The notes under the pieces were generated by a model, which had not been told where the DNA came from, did not search any database, and was given only the letters and a program-made list of their open reading frames with translations. Of a stretch of DNA of 7,943 bases, positions 1-6,763 are shown in pieces. The position numbers and the translations under genes were made by a program. How positions within the stretch are numbered: the first letter of the stretch is position 1; each line of letters opens with the position of its first letter. The DNA comes from Promethearchaeota archaeon (GTDB lineage: Archaea; Asgardarchaeota; Lokiarchaeia; Sigyniarchaeales; SOKP01), in NCBI GenBank assembly GCA_030615235.1, contig JAUWZR010000118.1, forward strand, positions 1-7,943, read 5' to 3'.

Positions 1-1
1 T

Positions 2-1090
2 TCTGAAAAAATTAAAGTTGGTATTTTAGGAGCTACCGGGATCGTTGGTCAAAATTATATTAGGCTATTGATTGGACATCCATGGTTTGAAATCGTAGAT
101 GTTGCAGCATCACCCAGATCAGCAGGAAAGACATATAGAGAAGCCGTCAAAGGAAAGTGGCAAATGCCTTTGGATATTCCCTCAGAAGTTAGAAATTTAA
201 TAGTCAGGGACGTCCAAGATTTTAATTCTCTTAAAACTGAGGTTAGTTTTGTGTTTTCTGCAATGGATTTACCTAAGAAGGAAGATACGAAAGAAATCGA
301 GTTTAAATACGCTAAAAAGGGCATTCCTGTTATAAGTAATAGCTCAGCGAACAGATGGACTCCTGATGTGCCCATGATTATACCTGAAATCAATTACAAT
401 CATATTGATGTAATTCCCATCCAGCAAAAAAATAGGAATTTGTTGCGTGGTTTTGTGACCGTTAAACCAAACTGTTCTATTCAAAGCTACATGGCTCCTA
501 TTTTTGCTTTGGAAAGAAAAGGATATAAAGTCGATAAGTTGATAGTAACGACTCTTCAAGCTGTTTCTGGAGCAGGCTATCCTGGAGTTCCCTCATTAGA
601 TATTGTGGATAACGTTGTTCCTTACATCGGTGGAGAAGAAGAAAAATCTGAGAAAGAACCACTCAAAATTTTAGGACATGTTGGTAGGAATGGGATCGTT
701 AACGATGATTCGATTCAAATAAGTGCAACTTGTATTAGGGTACCTGTTACGGATGGCCATACTGCAAGTGTTAATATTAAATTTAAAAATCAAATTCCAA
801 GCGAAGAAGACATAATTAAAATTTGGAAAGAGTTCCGATCGGTCCCTCAAGAACTTAATCTGCCCTTTGCTCCAAAGCAGCCAATTATTTACTTGGATAA
901 TTTAGATCGACCTCAACCCAAAAAAGACAGAGATAACGACAAAGGTATGGCGGTTACTATTGGTCGATTAAGGAAGGACACCATTTTAGATTATAAATTT
1001 ATTGCGTTAAGCCATAATACAATCAGAGGCGCAGCAGGCGGAGCAATATTAAATGCAGAATTACTGAAAGCCAAAGGATTCATAAATTAA
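2..1090 (+). CDS. asd: Aspartate-semialdehyde dehydrogenase, archaeal/fungal type (5' end cut by window)
   Basis: The enzyme reduces aspartyl phosphate to aspartate semialdehyde with NADPH, the branch point to lysine, threonine, methionine and isoleucine; cytosolic. The frame is open from base 2, giving 362 visible residues, close to the usual 345-365, so only the first few residues, including the start, are outside. Numbering from the codon at 2-4: the nucleotide-binding motif GATGIVGQ is at 10-17; the catalytic cysteine sits in KPNCSIQ at 158 (codon 473-475); the active-site histidine is in GHTASV at 253; the conserved C-terminal stretch HNTIRGAAGGAILNAELL is near 338-355. The PNCS and HNTIRGAAGGA signatures fit the form found in archaea and fungi rather than the main bacterial form. 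No partner lysine or threonine gene is visible. The TAA stop lies 7 bp from the stop of the convergent gene, so its 3' UTR must run into that gene. Confidence 0.93.
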   Translation, partial: SEKIKVGILGATGIVGQNYIRLLIGHPWFEIVDVAASPRSAGKTYREAVKGKWQMPLDIPSEVRNLIVRDVQDFNSLKTEVSFVFSAMDLPKKEDTKEIEFKYAKKGIPVISNSSANRWTPDVPMIIPEINYNHIDVIPIQQKNRNLLRGFVTVKPNCSIQSYMAPIFALERKGYKVDKLIVTTLQAVSGAGYPGVPSLDIVDNVVPYIGGEEEKSEKEPLKILGHVGRNGIVNDDSIQISATCIRVPVTDGHTASVNIKFKNQIPSEEDIIKIWKEFRSVPQELNLPFAPKQPIIYLDNLDRPQPKKDRDNDKGMAVTIGRLRKDTILDYKFIALSHNTIRGAAGGAILNAELLKAKGFIN

Positions 1091-1097
1091 ATTAAAA

Positions 1098-2657
1098 TTA
1101 AAAGTTGTGCCGATCAATCGCAATCTTGAGTAAATCCTTCATAAAAAAGAAACTATTTTTCCTCTTTAGATGAGAATATGGAGGAATTTCGGGATAAATT
1201 TGAAATATTTGAGGTTTTTTCAACATTTTCAGAACTTTCAAGATGGAAAACAAGGATATTTTATGGAACTTAAAGATGAATGTGTTTAAAATCGTTTTTA
1301 TGAGGATTTTATCAAGGATTATAATATTAGTTATAAATCCAAATCTCTCTGAATAGGCAAACCTTATTGAATCCAAAGATTTTTGGTCAATCCCAGAAAG
1401 AATTTCTTTTTCAATTATGTTTTTCACTTTTGTCAGAGATCCATTTTCTATTTCAAGTAGTATAGTAATTGGTGTTTGGTTAGTTATATCGTGTGTGGTT
1501 TTGTTGGAAGTTATAATTAGTAAAATTCTTGCGTTTAGTCCCGCAAATGTATCAAATAACCCGAAAATATAATCAGGAATCGCCCAGTGTGAAAGTTTTT
1601 TTAAATTCAAATCTATGCCTATAAGTCTTATTAAAAATCTGATTAAAGTATTAAAGACTTTAGGTTTGGGGTACATACTCCAATGTAAGTCATATCTTCT
1701 AATTCCATACAAAAACTTTTGAAAGAGTAATCTTAAAATCTCCTTATGTAACGGTATTTCATTCTCAAATAATTCTGAAAGGAATTTTAAAATTCCGTTG
1801 AGGTTAATATTGAATACATTATCCACCATGAAGGTTTGTTGAGCTTTTTTAATATCTGTAAGTAATCTATAAGAATTTAAATCGTAATCTTCCCTTTCTA
1901 TCGGGAGTAATTTAACTTCAATATCAGAATTTATTGTTTTGCTTTCGACTTTCTTCAGAATTACGCCAAATGATAACTGATTAGATGCCATTGTCACCAA
2001 GACATTAAACGAAGGAATTAGATCTTCAATAAAAGCGAAAATTGATGACAATTTGATGCCTTCAAGAAGAGTTATATTATTTCTTAAAAATTTTAAAATG
2101 TATGGTTCAGGATACATGGCTAATAAATTACCATTAAGAGATATTTGCATTAAATCCAAAAAACTTCGGAATATATCAGAATTGGTAGAATTACTAATCT
2201 TTCCATAATGACTATTTATTAAATCTAAGCCCCTTTTTTTTATTAGTCTAATACTATTAATTTTAACACCGTGATCTTTTAAGATCATTGATTGAAATTT
2301 ATTGAATATTTCCTTAATATCGCTTAAATTCTCTTGCTTAATTCCAACTAAGTCGTTTGGTAAAATTTCTACAGTTTCATGAACTCCGGGTTTATTGGTC
2401 TTATATAAATACACACCAAACACAATATTGTCAATATCGAAATCAGACACAATTATATCAAGAATATTTTGCTGCTGATTTATAAATCGCGGGTAAAGAA
2501 CAGCAAACAAATTATATAACAAAAAAGCATCAATCTGAATGGGAGTTAAAGGAATTCTGACTTTCTCATCTAATTTTCTCGGGTTTTCAATTATGCTTAC
2601 TTTTGAATTAAACTTTAAAATATCAAGCCAATTTTTTCGTAAATCTTCGTTAAACAT
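1098..2657 (-). CDS. Uncharacterised 519-residue protein, second gene of DUF362 unit
   Basis: I do not recognise this family. The start is set at ATG 2657-2655 (MFNEDLRKN): GGAG at 2670-2667 lies 9 nt before it, and the ATG overlaps the last 8 bases of the upstream DUF362 gene (ATGTTTAA), a usual arrangement for translational coupling. The frame stays open 17 codons further up to an ATG at 2708, but that start lies inside the neighbour and lacks the ribosome site. The protein is rich in Ile, Leu, Phe, Asn and Lys, without a signal peptide or clear membrane helix, and probably soluble alpha/beta. A motif with Tyr-Pro recurs at residues 55-56 (LYPRF), 182-183 (MYPEP), 329-330 (MYPKP) and 488-489 (IYPEIP), with similar predicted strands after the first three (for example FGVYL and FGVIL), suggesting about three diverged internal repeats. 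No cysteine cluster or nucleotide-binding motif is visible. The existence of the gene is well supported; its role is unknown. Confidence 0.82.
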   Translation of the reverse strand: MFNEDLRKNWLDILKFNSKVSIIENPRKLDEKVRIPLTPIQIDAFLLYNLFAVLYPRFINQQQNILDIIVSDFDIDNIVFGVYLYKTNKPGVHETVEILPNDLVGIKQENLSDIKEIFNKFQSMILKDHGVKINSIRLIKKRGLDLINSHYGKISNSTNSDIFRSFLDLMQISLNGNLLAMYPEPYILKFLRNNITLLEGIKLSSIFAFIEDLIPSFNVLVTMASNQLSFGVILKKVESKTINSDIEVKLLPIEREDYDLNSYRLLTDIKKAQQTFMVDNVFNINLNGILKFLSELFENEIPLHKEILRLLFQKFLYGIRRYDLHWSMYPKPKVFNTLIRFLIRLIGIDLNLKKLSHWAIPDYIFGLFDTFAGLNARILLIITSNKTTHDITNQTPITILLEIENGSLTKVKNIIEKEILSGIDQKSLDSIRFAYSERFGFITNIIILDKILIKTILNTFIFKFHKISLFSILKVLKMLKKPQIFQIYPEIPPYSHLKRKNSFFFMKDLLKIAIDRHNF

Positions 2658-4083
2658 CGCTGTTGACTCCTTTTTTTTTAATAGATTTTTCCGACTCTTT
2701 AAAGACAAATTGGTTTAATAGAGCATTATAGAAGGAGAGATTTGGAGCTTTAGTTTTTCCATAATATTTAACGAGAGTATTTAAGCTCATATACATATCT
2801 GGTGGACATCCTGGAATTTCAATTATGGATTTGTTTACTTTCTCTTTCATTATGGGTTTGTTTTGTGAAGAATTATCTTTCTTTATTTTACCTCGTACGG
2901 TTTTAATGGTACTATCTTTTTTTGGTACTTGAATATATCGAAAATCACGATTCTTCGTACTTTTTAACGCACAGTCTCCAAAAACTATAACATTTTCTAC
3001 TGTATCGGGTTCAGGAGGATTTTCACCAATCAAAATTGATTGTTTTCTTATATACTTCAAATCTTTTGTCATATGAGTTTTCATGAAATTCAATAGGTAA
3101 TACGCCTCTTTGAAGCATCCAGAACAAATTCTTCCCTCTTGTAGATAAGTGTTATTAATCGTAATTTCATTTAACTTATAAACTGAGAAATTAACTATTA
3201 ACTTGTTAGCATCAAGGCTTTCACCCTTTAAATTAATTTCAGAAACATTTGTTATTCCTAATTTTCTATTTCTCGCTTCTAAGAGGATTTCGCTACTTAA
3301 TAAATCAATTTTTAATAACTTTAAAGTGATTAAGTCCACTGCTACCGCATCAGATCCACTAACTACTAAACCTGTACGGATTATGCTTGAGTCCTTGAAA
3401 ATAAAGGGACCAGCACCTTCTAAGAAATAAAACATATCGTTTATAACTAAACAGGGTTTTTTAATACTGAAAACATCGAGAATGTTAGATATTAAATCTT
3501 GCTTATATTGATCTAATAGCAAATAATCTTTCCCACTTCTAATTATCTTTTCAATTTTCTGAGATTTGGAAGACACTAAAGAATAATAATTCAGTATTGA
3601 AAGCGTACATTTGAATAAGGGGTCAACACTTACTTGATTAAGTATAATTAATTTATCAGATTCAAGCACTCTTGTTGGATATTCGATATTTTTTCCGTTT
3701 ACATCGACAATACTAAAGGAGGAAGTTACCTGATCATCCAAGGATATTAATTCTGCTCCAAGGTTTTCCAAGTAGGATTTGAGCCCCAAAATACTACTAA
3801 GCGTGCTGGTTTTTACACCATTTTCTGGAAAGCCTCCAACATAAATTTCTTTTGCTCCTGCCTTCTTGCACAAAATAATTAAATTTCTGAGGGAATCCAT
3901 ACTAACATTAACAGGAAAGCCGCTTGGTGCCCTTAAATTAATTTTGATAAAAACACTATCTTCTTTTCCAATAAACCTTGAAATTCCACCAAGTAATTCA
4001 ATTCCATTGCTTATAGCCTTAGTTGGACTATCGTTTTTGATTATAGCAACATCAGTGCTATTAACTTTAGAGTTCTCAATCAT
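2650..4083 (-). CDS. DUF362 family protein with cysteine-bearing C-terminal domain
   Basis: 477 residues. The first ~300 match the DUF362 pattern: VFIKINL at 44-50 (family KxN), AGAKEIYVGG at 75-84, NDMFYFLEGAGP at 215-226 (family pattern near 'egnGP'), and SGSDAVAVDLITLKLLKID at 242-260. Family members are often annotated as iron-sulfur proteins, but their reaction is largely undefined. After residue 300 comes an extra domain with CSGC at 320-323, GDC at 371 and PGCPP at 425-428; Cys320, 323, 371 and 426 could hold a metal or Fe-S cluster (inference). A Lys/Ser-rich linker occupies about 387-419. There is no signal peptide or membrane segment, so it is probably cytosolic. The ATG at 4083 has no Shine-Dalgarno sequence and a TATA-like box lies about 26 bp upstream, suggesting a leaderless transcript. 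It is followed by an unknown gene whose ATG overlaps its stop by 8 bp, so the two products probably work together. Confidence 0.78.
   Translation of the reverse strand: MIENSKVNSTDVAIIKNDSPTKAISNGIELLGGISRFIGKEDSVFIKINLRAPSGFPVNVSMDSLRNLIILCKKAGAKEIYVGGFPENGVKTSTLSSILGLKSYLENLGAELISLDDQVTSSFSIVDVNGKNIEYPTRVLESDKLIILNQVSVDPLFKCTLSILNYYSLVSSKSQKIEKIIRSGKDYLLLDQYKQDLISNILDVFSIKKPCLVINDMFYFLEGAGPFIFKDSSIIRTGLVVSGSDAVAVDLITLKLLKIDLLSSEILLEARNRKLGITNVSEINLKGESLDANKLIVNFSVYKLNEITINNTYLQEGRICSGCFKEAYYLLNFMKTHMTKDLKYIRKQSILIGENPPEPDTVENVIVFGDCALKSTKNRDFRYIQVPKKDSTIKTVRGKIKKDNSSQNKPIMKEKVNKSIIEIPGCPPDMYMSLNTLVKYYGKTKAPNLSFYNALLNQFVFKESEKSIKKKGVNSDV
2667..2679 (-). promoter_or_regulatory. Ribosome binding site preceded by A9 run, inside the end of the DUF362 gene
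   Basis: On the minus strand nine A residues (2679-2671) run directly into GGAG (2670-2667), 9 nt before ATG 2657. The site decides the start of the 519-residue gene. The A9 run lies in the Lys-Lys-Lys codons near the end of the DUF362 gene and is also a possible slippage site. Confidence 0.65.
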
Positions 4084-4148
4084 TACTAAATATTAAAATT
4101 AAATAATTAAATAAATCTTTATTAAATTATTAGGAGTTGTTTCAGAAT
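4084..4148. promoter_or_regulatory. Divergent promoter region between DUF362 unit and pantothenate kinase
   Basis: This 65-bp spacer is almost entirely A/T. On the minus strand TATTTAAT at 4113-4106 is centred about 26 bp before ATG 4083, which fits leaderless transcription of the DUF362 gene. On the plus strand TATTAAAA at 4091-4098 would start transcription near 4120, leaving a leader of about 30 nt that contains AGGAG at 4132-4136. The exact boxes are uncertain because many A/T octamers here could serve. Confidence 0.4.
4132..4136 (+). promoter_or_regulatory. Shine-Dalgarno AGGAG deciding the pantothenate kinase start
   Basis: AGGAG ends directly before a TTG at 4137 and 12 nt before ATG 4149. 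Zero spacing rules out the TTG; the ATG is the credible start although 12 nt is slightly long. Confidence 0.55.
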
Positions 4149-5030
4149 ATGGAGCAAAGCATAAAAAAAATACTCTTAGAACAAACTCACTTTAAAATCC
4201 CCTCTGATACAATTGGAGTTGATATTGGTCAAAGTCTCACGAAGATTTCTTATCTAAAAGATAACGAAATTATACTTAAAATAGGAGAGACAAATTTTAA
4301 AGAAATAGAGGAATTTCTTGATGAAAATAAAAGTAAATTTAATAAGATTAATTTTACAGGCGGAAAAGCTTATAAGCTTTATAAAAAGTATTCAAACAGT
4401 ATTAATACTAACTTAATCAACGAATTTGAAGCAAATATAAGAGGGTTAGAATTTCTTTATGAACATTACAAGAAGAAAGCATTACCTCCGTCTCTCATTG
4501 TCACGATAGGAACAGGAACGTCACTAGTCCTAAAACGAGACAAGATTGAACATTTGGGTGGATCTGCTATGGGAGGAGGTTTTTTTATGGGTTTAATTAA
4601 TTCTCTCTTTATTGGGTCATCAATGGGTTATGAAAAGGCAATAAACCTCGCTAAAAAGGGGGATAGATTCAGAGTTGATTTAAAAGTAGGAGATATCTAT
4701 GACATTAAAGACGAAAGAATTGATAAAATATTTAGAGAATTCACAGCTGCTTCGTTCGGTAAAATTAGCAACAGAAATGACATTAATTCAATAAAAAAGG
4801 AAGATATTATCAGTTCAATAATAGGAGTGATTGGAGAAAACTTAGGAACAATTGCTACTCTTATGGCTGAAAATTATAACATAAAAAATATCGTTTTTTG
4901 TGGAGGATTTCTATTAGAGAATAAACTAATAAAACAGATTTTATCATTACTCTGTAAAATCAAAAGGAAAAAAGCTATTTTTTTAAAAAATTCAGAATAT
5001 TGTGGGGCTATGGGAGCTCTAATTTTATGA
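4149..5030 (+). CDS. coaW: Type II pantothenate kinase (Fumble/CoaW family)
   Basis: Phosphorylates pantothenate with ATP, the first committed step from pantothenate to coenzyme A; cytosolic, usually a dimer. From ATG 4149 the protein has 293 residues, near the ~265-300 of bacterial members, with about 20 extra residues at the N-terminus. ASKHA-fold motifs follow in order: phosphate-1 loop GVDIGQSLTK at 23-32, TGG at 70-72, EFEAN at 92-96 (its first Glu aligns with the family's catalytic base), phosphate-2 loop TIGTGTS at 119-125, the glycine-rich GGSAMGGG at 137-144, DLKVGDIY at 177-184, AASFGK at 200-205, and the adenosine-side VFCGGF at 249-254 with GAMGAL near the end. This set is characteristic of type II kinases, also the eukaryotic type. 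Gln replaces the second Gly of the usual GxDxGGT loop. The gene stands alone, divergent from the DUF362 unit. Activity on a related substrate cannot be excluded. No strong terminator follows; weak T-runs lie at 5046-5060 and 5103-5107. Confidence 0.85.
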   Translation: MEQSIKKILLEQTHFKIPSDTIGVDIGQSLTKISYLKDNEIILKIGETNFKEIEEFLDENKSKFNKINFTGGKAYKLYKKYSNSINTNLINEFEANIRGLEFLYEHYKKKALPPSLIVTIGTGTSLVLKRDKIEHLGGSAMGGGFFMGLINSLFIGSSMGYEKAINLAKKGDRFRVDLKVGDIYDIKDERIDKIFREFTAASFGKISNRNDINSIKKEDIISSIIGVIGENLGTIATLMAENYNIKNIVFCGGFLLENKLIKQILSLLCKIKRKKAIFLKNSEYCGAMGALIL

Positions 5031-5123
5031 GTTCTTAATAAATACTCTTTGTTTTAATATTATTGCTAATTGTACAATAAGAAGATTCAATTAAGTAAAG
5101 GCTTTTTACTAAAAACAGAATAG

Positions 5124-5133
5124 AAAAAAAAAA
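5124..5133 (-). terminator. T10 run after the surface-protein gene
   Basis: On the minus strand ten T residues start 10 nt past the TAA stop at 5144. There is no strong hairpin. This is the form of an intrinsic archaeal terminator and also separates the convergent pantothenate kinase gene. Confidence 0.5.
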
Positions 5134-5143
5134 TAAGTGTTAA

Positions 5144-6502
5144 TTATAATTTTCGCTTCTTATATGCTACAAGCCCTATTATGCTAACTGCTATAAACAA
5201 AAGGTAAAAATTCCCGAAAGGAATACCTCCAGGGCCACTAACAACAGGAGGAACAGGTATCTCAAAGTTGATATACATTATTTCATAATCTGTACCCCAT
5301 ACGCCATTAGTGCCATCTTCCCAGACTACGTGAACTTGATTTGTACTAATAGCGATCGCGGGATCACGGCTTATACCATCGTTCCAGTAAACACCATTAT
5401 AACCGTCTGAAAGTATAGTAATATTTGACCAACCGTTTATATTTGTGAAATTAGCATACATGATTTCGTAATCTGTACCCCATACACCGTCAGTATAATC
5501 GTACCATGCTACGTGAACAGCGTTGTTACTGTCAACAGCGATTACTGGGTTGTAACTAGTATCATCGTTCCAGTAAGTACCATTATAACCGTCTGAAATT
5601 ACGGTGGCATTAGACCATCCTGTTGCGAGGTTATATGTAGCATACATTATTTCATAATCTGAACCCCACACACCGTCAGTAGTATCTTCCCAGACTACAT
5701 GAACTTCATCGCCACTATCAATAGCGATTGCTGGATCGTTACTACTTCCATCGTTCCAGTAAGTACTATTAAATCCGTCAGAGATTATTCTAGGTAATGA
5801 CCATCCTAAATCAGATGTAAAATAAGCATACATTATTTCGGTATCTGTACCCCATGCGCCGTCAGTATAATCGTGCCATGCTACGTGAACAGCGTTGCTA
5901 TTATCAATAGCGATTGTGGGATATACACTATTTCCATCGTTCCAGTATATATCATTTAATCCATCAGAAACTACGGTGGCATTAGACCATCCTGTTGCGG
6001 TTGTATATGTAGCGTACATGATTTCGGCATCTGTCCCCCAAGCGCCGACAGTATAATCGTACCATGCTACGTGAACTTTATCGCTACTATCAGTAGCGAT
6101 TACGGGGTGATAACTACTACCATCGTTCCAGTAACTGCCATCATAACCATCTGAGATTACGGTAACATTAGACCATCCTGTTGCGGTAGTGTATTGAGCG
6201 TACATGATTTCGTAATCTGTACCCCATACACCATTAGTAGTATCTTCCCAGACTGCGTGAACTTTATCGCTACTATCAACAGCAATTGATGGATCGTAAC
6301 TACTATCATCGTTCCAGTAACTACTATTAAATCCATCAGAAACCACAGTAGCGTTAGAAAAATCCACCGCACTTAATTTAAGATCGTAATAATTATAAGT
6401 GCTAGAAGAAGCAATTGTAGGTTTTAATGCGACTGCTAATAGACCACAGAAGAAAAATTGAAATATTAAAACATATATTATCAAAGTCTTTTTTTTCATC
6501 AT
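5144..6502 (-). CDS. Secreted, membrane-anchored repeat protein (probable six-bladed beta-propeller)
   Basis: 452 residues, probably on the cell surface. It has a signal peptide (KKK at 3-5, hydrophobic 7-25, likely cleavage around 26-34), six tandem 62-residue repeats covering about 51-412, a Pro/Gly linker (PVPPVVSGPGGIP), one hydrophobic helix at about 429-447 and a KKRKL tail. Each repeat reads roughly SDG-x-N-x2-YWND, then P-x-IA-x-D, VH-x-[VA]W-x-D, WG-x-D-x-EIMYA and GWSN. Six units of strand-rich sequence with conserved Trp/Asp suggest a six-bladed propeller related to the sialidase/BNR type, but no canonical Asp-box (SxDxGxxW) or catalytic set is present, so binding or adhesion is more likely than catalysis (inference). 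The anchor resembles the C-terminal sorting or anchoring tails of Asgard surface proteins. Two adjacent ATGs (6502, 6499) follow a weak AGG ribosome site and an A-run. An unrelated repeat fold remains possible. Confidence 0.88.
   Translation of the reverse strand: MMKKKTLIIYVLIFQFFFCGLLAVALKPTIASSSTYNYYDLKLSAVDFSNATVVSDGFNSSYWNDDSSYDPSIAVDSSDKVHAVWEDTTNGVWGTDYEIMYAQYTTATGWSNVTVISDGYDGSYWNDGSSYHPVIATDSSDKVHVAWYDYTVGAWGTDAEIMYATYTTATGWSNATVVSDGLNDIYWNDGNSVYPTIAIDNSNAVHVAWHDYTDGAWGTDTEIMYAYFTSDLGWSLPRIISDGFNSTYWNDGSSNDPAIAIDSGDEVHVVWEDTTDGVWGSDYEIMYATYNLATGWSNATVISDGYNGTYWNDDTSYNPVIAVDSNNAVHVAWYDYTDGVWGTDYEIMYANFTNINGWSNITILSDGYNGVYWNDGISRDPAIAISTNQVHVVWEDGTNGVWGTDYEIMYINFEIPVPPVVSGPGGIPFGNFYLLFIAVSIIGLVAYKKRKL
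5267..6352 (-). repeat. Six in-frame tandem repeats of 186 bp within the surface-protein gene
   Basis: On the plus strand the landmark TACAT of the EIMY codons recurs at 5274, 5457, 5643, 5829, 6015 and 6201: four exact steps of 186 bp and one of 183 bp (the last repeat lacks one codon). Stretches around TCTGTACCCCATAC are nearly identical between units, so copying is recent or maintained by gene conversion. Two sub-types occur, WED units (1, 4, 6) and WYDY/WHDY units (2, 3, 5). Confidence 0.92.
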
Positions 6503-6553
6503 TTTTTTTTTTAACCTTTTAAAATTTTGATAATGATAACATATTCATATTCA

Positions 6554-6561
6554 TATTTAAA
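6554..6561 (-). promoter_or_regulatory. TATA box for surface-protein gene
   Basis: The minus-strand octamer TTTAAATA matches the archaeal TATA consensus TTTAWATA. It would start transcription near 6531, giving a leader of about 29 nt that includes the weak AGG ribosome site around 6514. Three short CATATT/ATTCAT repeats (about 6540-6556) lie between box and start. Confidence 0.4.
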
Positions 6562-6638
6562 ACAATTTAATTTAAATTAAAAATAAAAGTAATTCAGAGT
6601 TAGTTGGAGCTATTGGCGATCTTTTTTTAACATTGAAT

Positions 6639-6646
6639 AAAAAAAA
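6639..6646 (-). terminator. T8 run downstream of isomerase gene and structured element
   Basis: Eight minus-strand T residues lie about 120 nt past the isomerase stop and about 22 nt past the 73-nt element; they would end transcripts leaving either. Confidence 0.35.
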
Positions 6647-6667
6647 CAATCAGACTTAAGATAAAGC

Positions 6668-6740
6668 GTGCCCATGGGAGATATCTACTCATCGATTTTT
6701 AGTCCTAAGACTATTCTCGTAAATACACTATAATGGGCAC
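6668..6740 (-). other. Candidate structured RNA: 73-nt element closed by a perfect 8-bp stem
   Basis: GTGCCCAT at 6668-6675 is the exact reverse complement of ATGGGCAC at 6733-6740, the most G/C-rich feature of an A/T-rich spacer. Inside are a 5-bp hairpin TAGTC/GACTA with a 4-nt loop (6700-6713) and a 3-bp GAG/CTC hairpin with a 7-nt loop (6678-6690). On the minus strand a TATA-like TATTTAAA (6770-6763) is centred 26 bp before 6740, and a T8 run at 6646-6639 follows the element, so a free-standing RNA of about 100 nt, or the 3' end of the isomerase mRNA, is possible. It is tRNA-sized but has no T-arm consensus or proper anticodon arm. No family is recognised. Confidence 0.3.
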
Positions 6741-6763
6741 AAAGAATGCTAAGTAAAGGTAGT

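Noticed and set aside
55..559. Minus-strand open frames across the aspartate-semialdehyde dehydrogenase gene
   Set aside because: They lie opposite a well-recognised gene and resemble no protein; mirror frames.
3203..4096. Plus-strand open frames opposite the DUF362 gene
   Set aside because: No ribosome sites, and the opposite strand carries a clear conserved family.
5267..6352. CRISPR array, suggested by regular repeats
   Set aside because: The 186-bp units are coding and contiguous, with no short repeat/unique spacer pattern.
6157..6372. Second minus-strand frame within the surface-protein repeats
   Set aside because: It is a shifted reading of the repeats and opens only because the repeat DNA is regular.
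6649..6696. Box C/D small RNA, from a GATGAG and a CTGA on the minus strand
   Set aside because: The C-box candidate has two mismatches to RUGAUGA and no paired C'/D' boxes are seen.
6674..6733. Plus-strand 19-codon ORF (MGDIYSSIF...) inside the stem-closed element
   Set aside because: Short, no ribosome site, no coding signal; a chance frame.
6668..6740. tRNA gene on either strand, suggested by 73 nt and a 7-8-bp acceptor-like stem
   Set aside because: No TTCRANY T-loop, no D-loop GG, and the 5-bp hairpin is 4-5 nt away from where an anticodon arm would be; kept only as an unassigned structured element.
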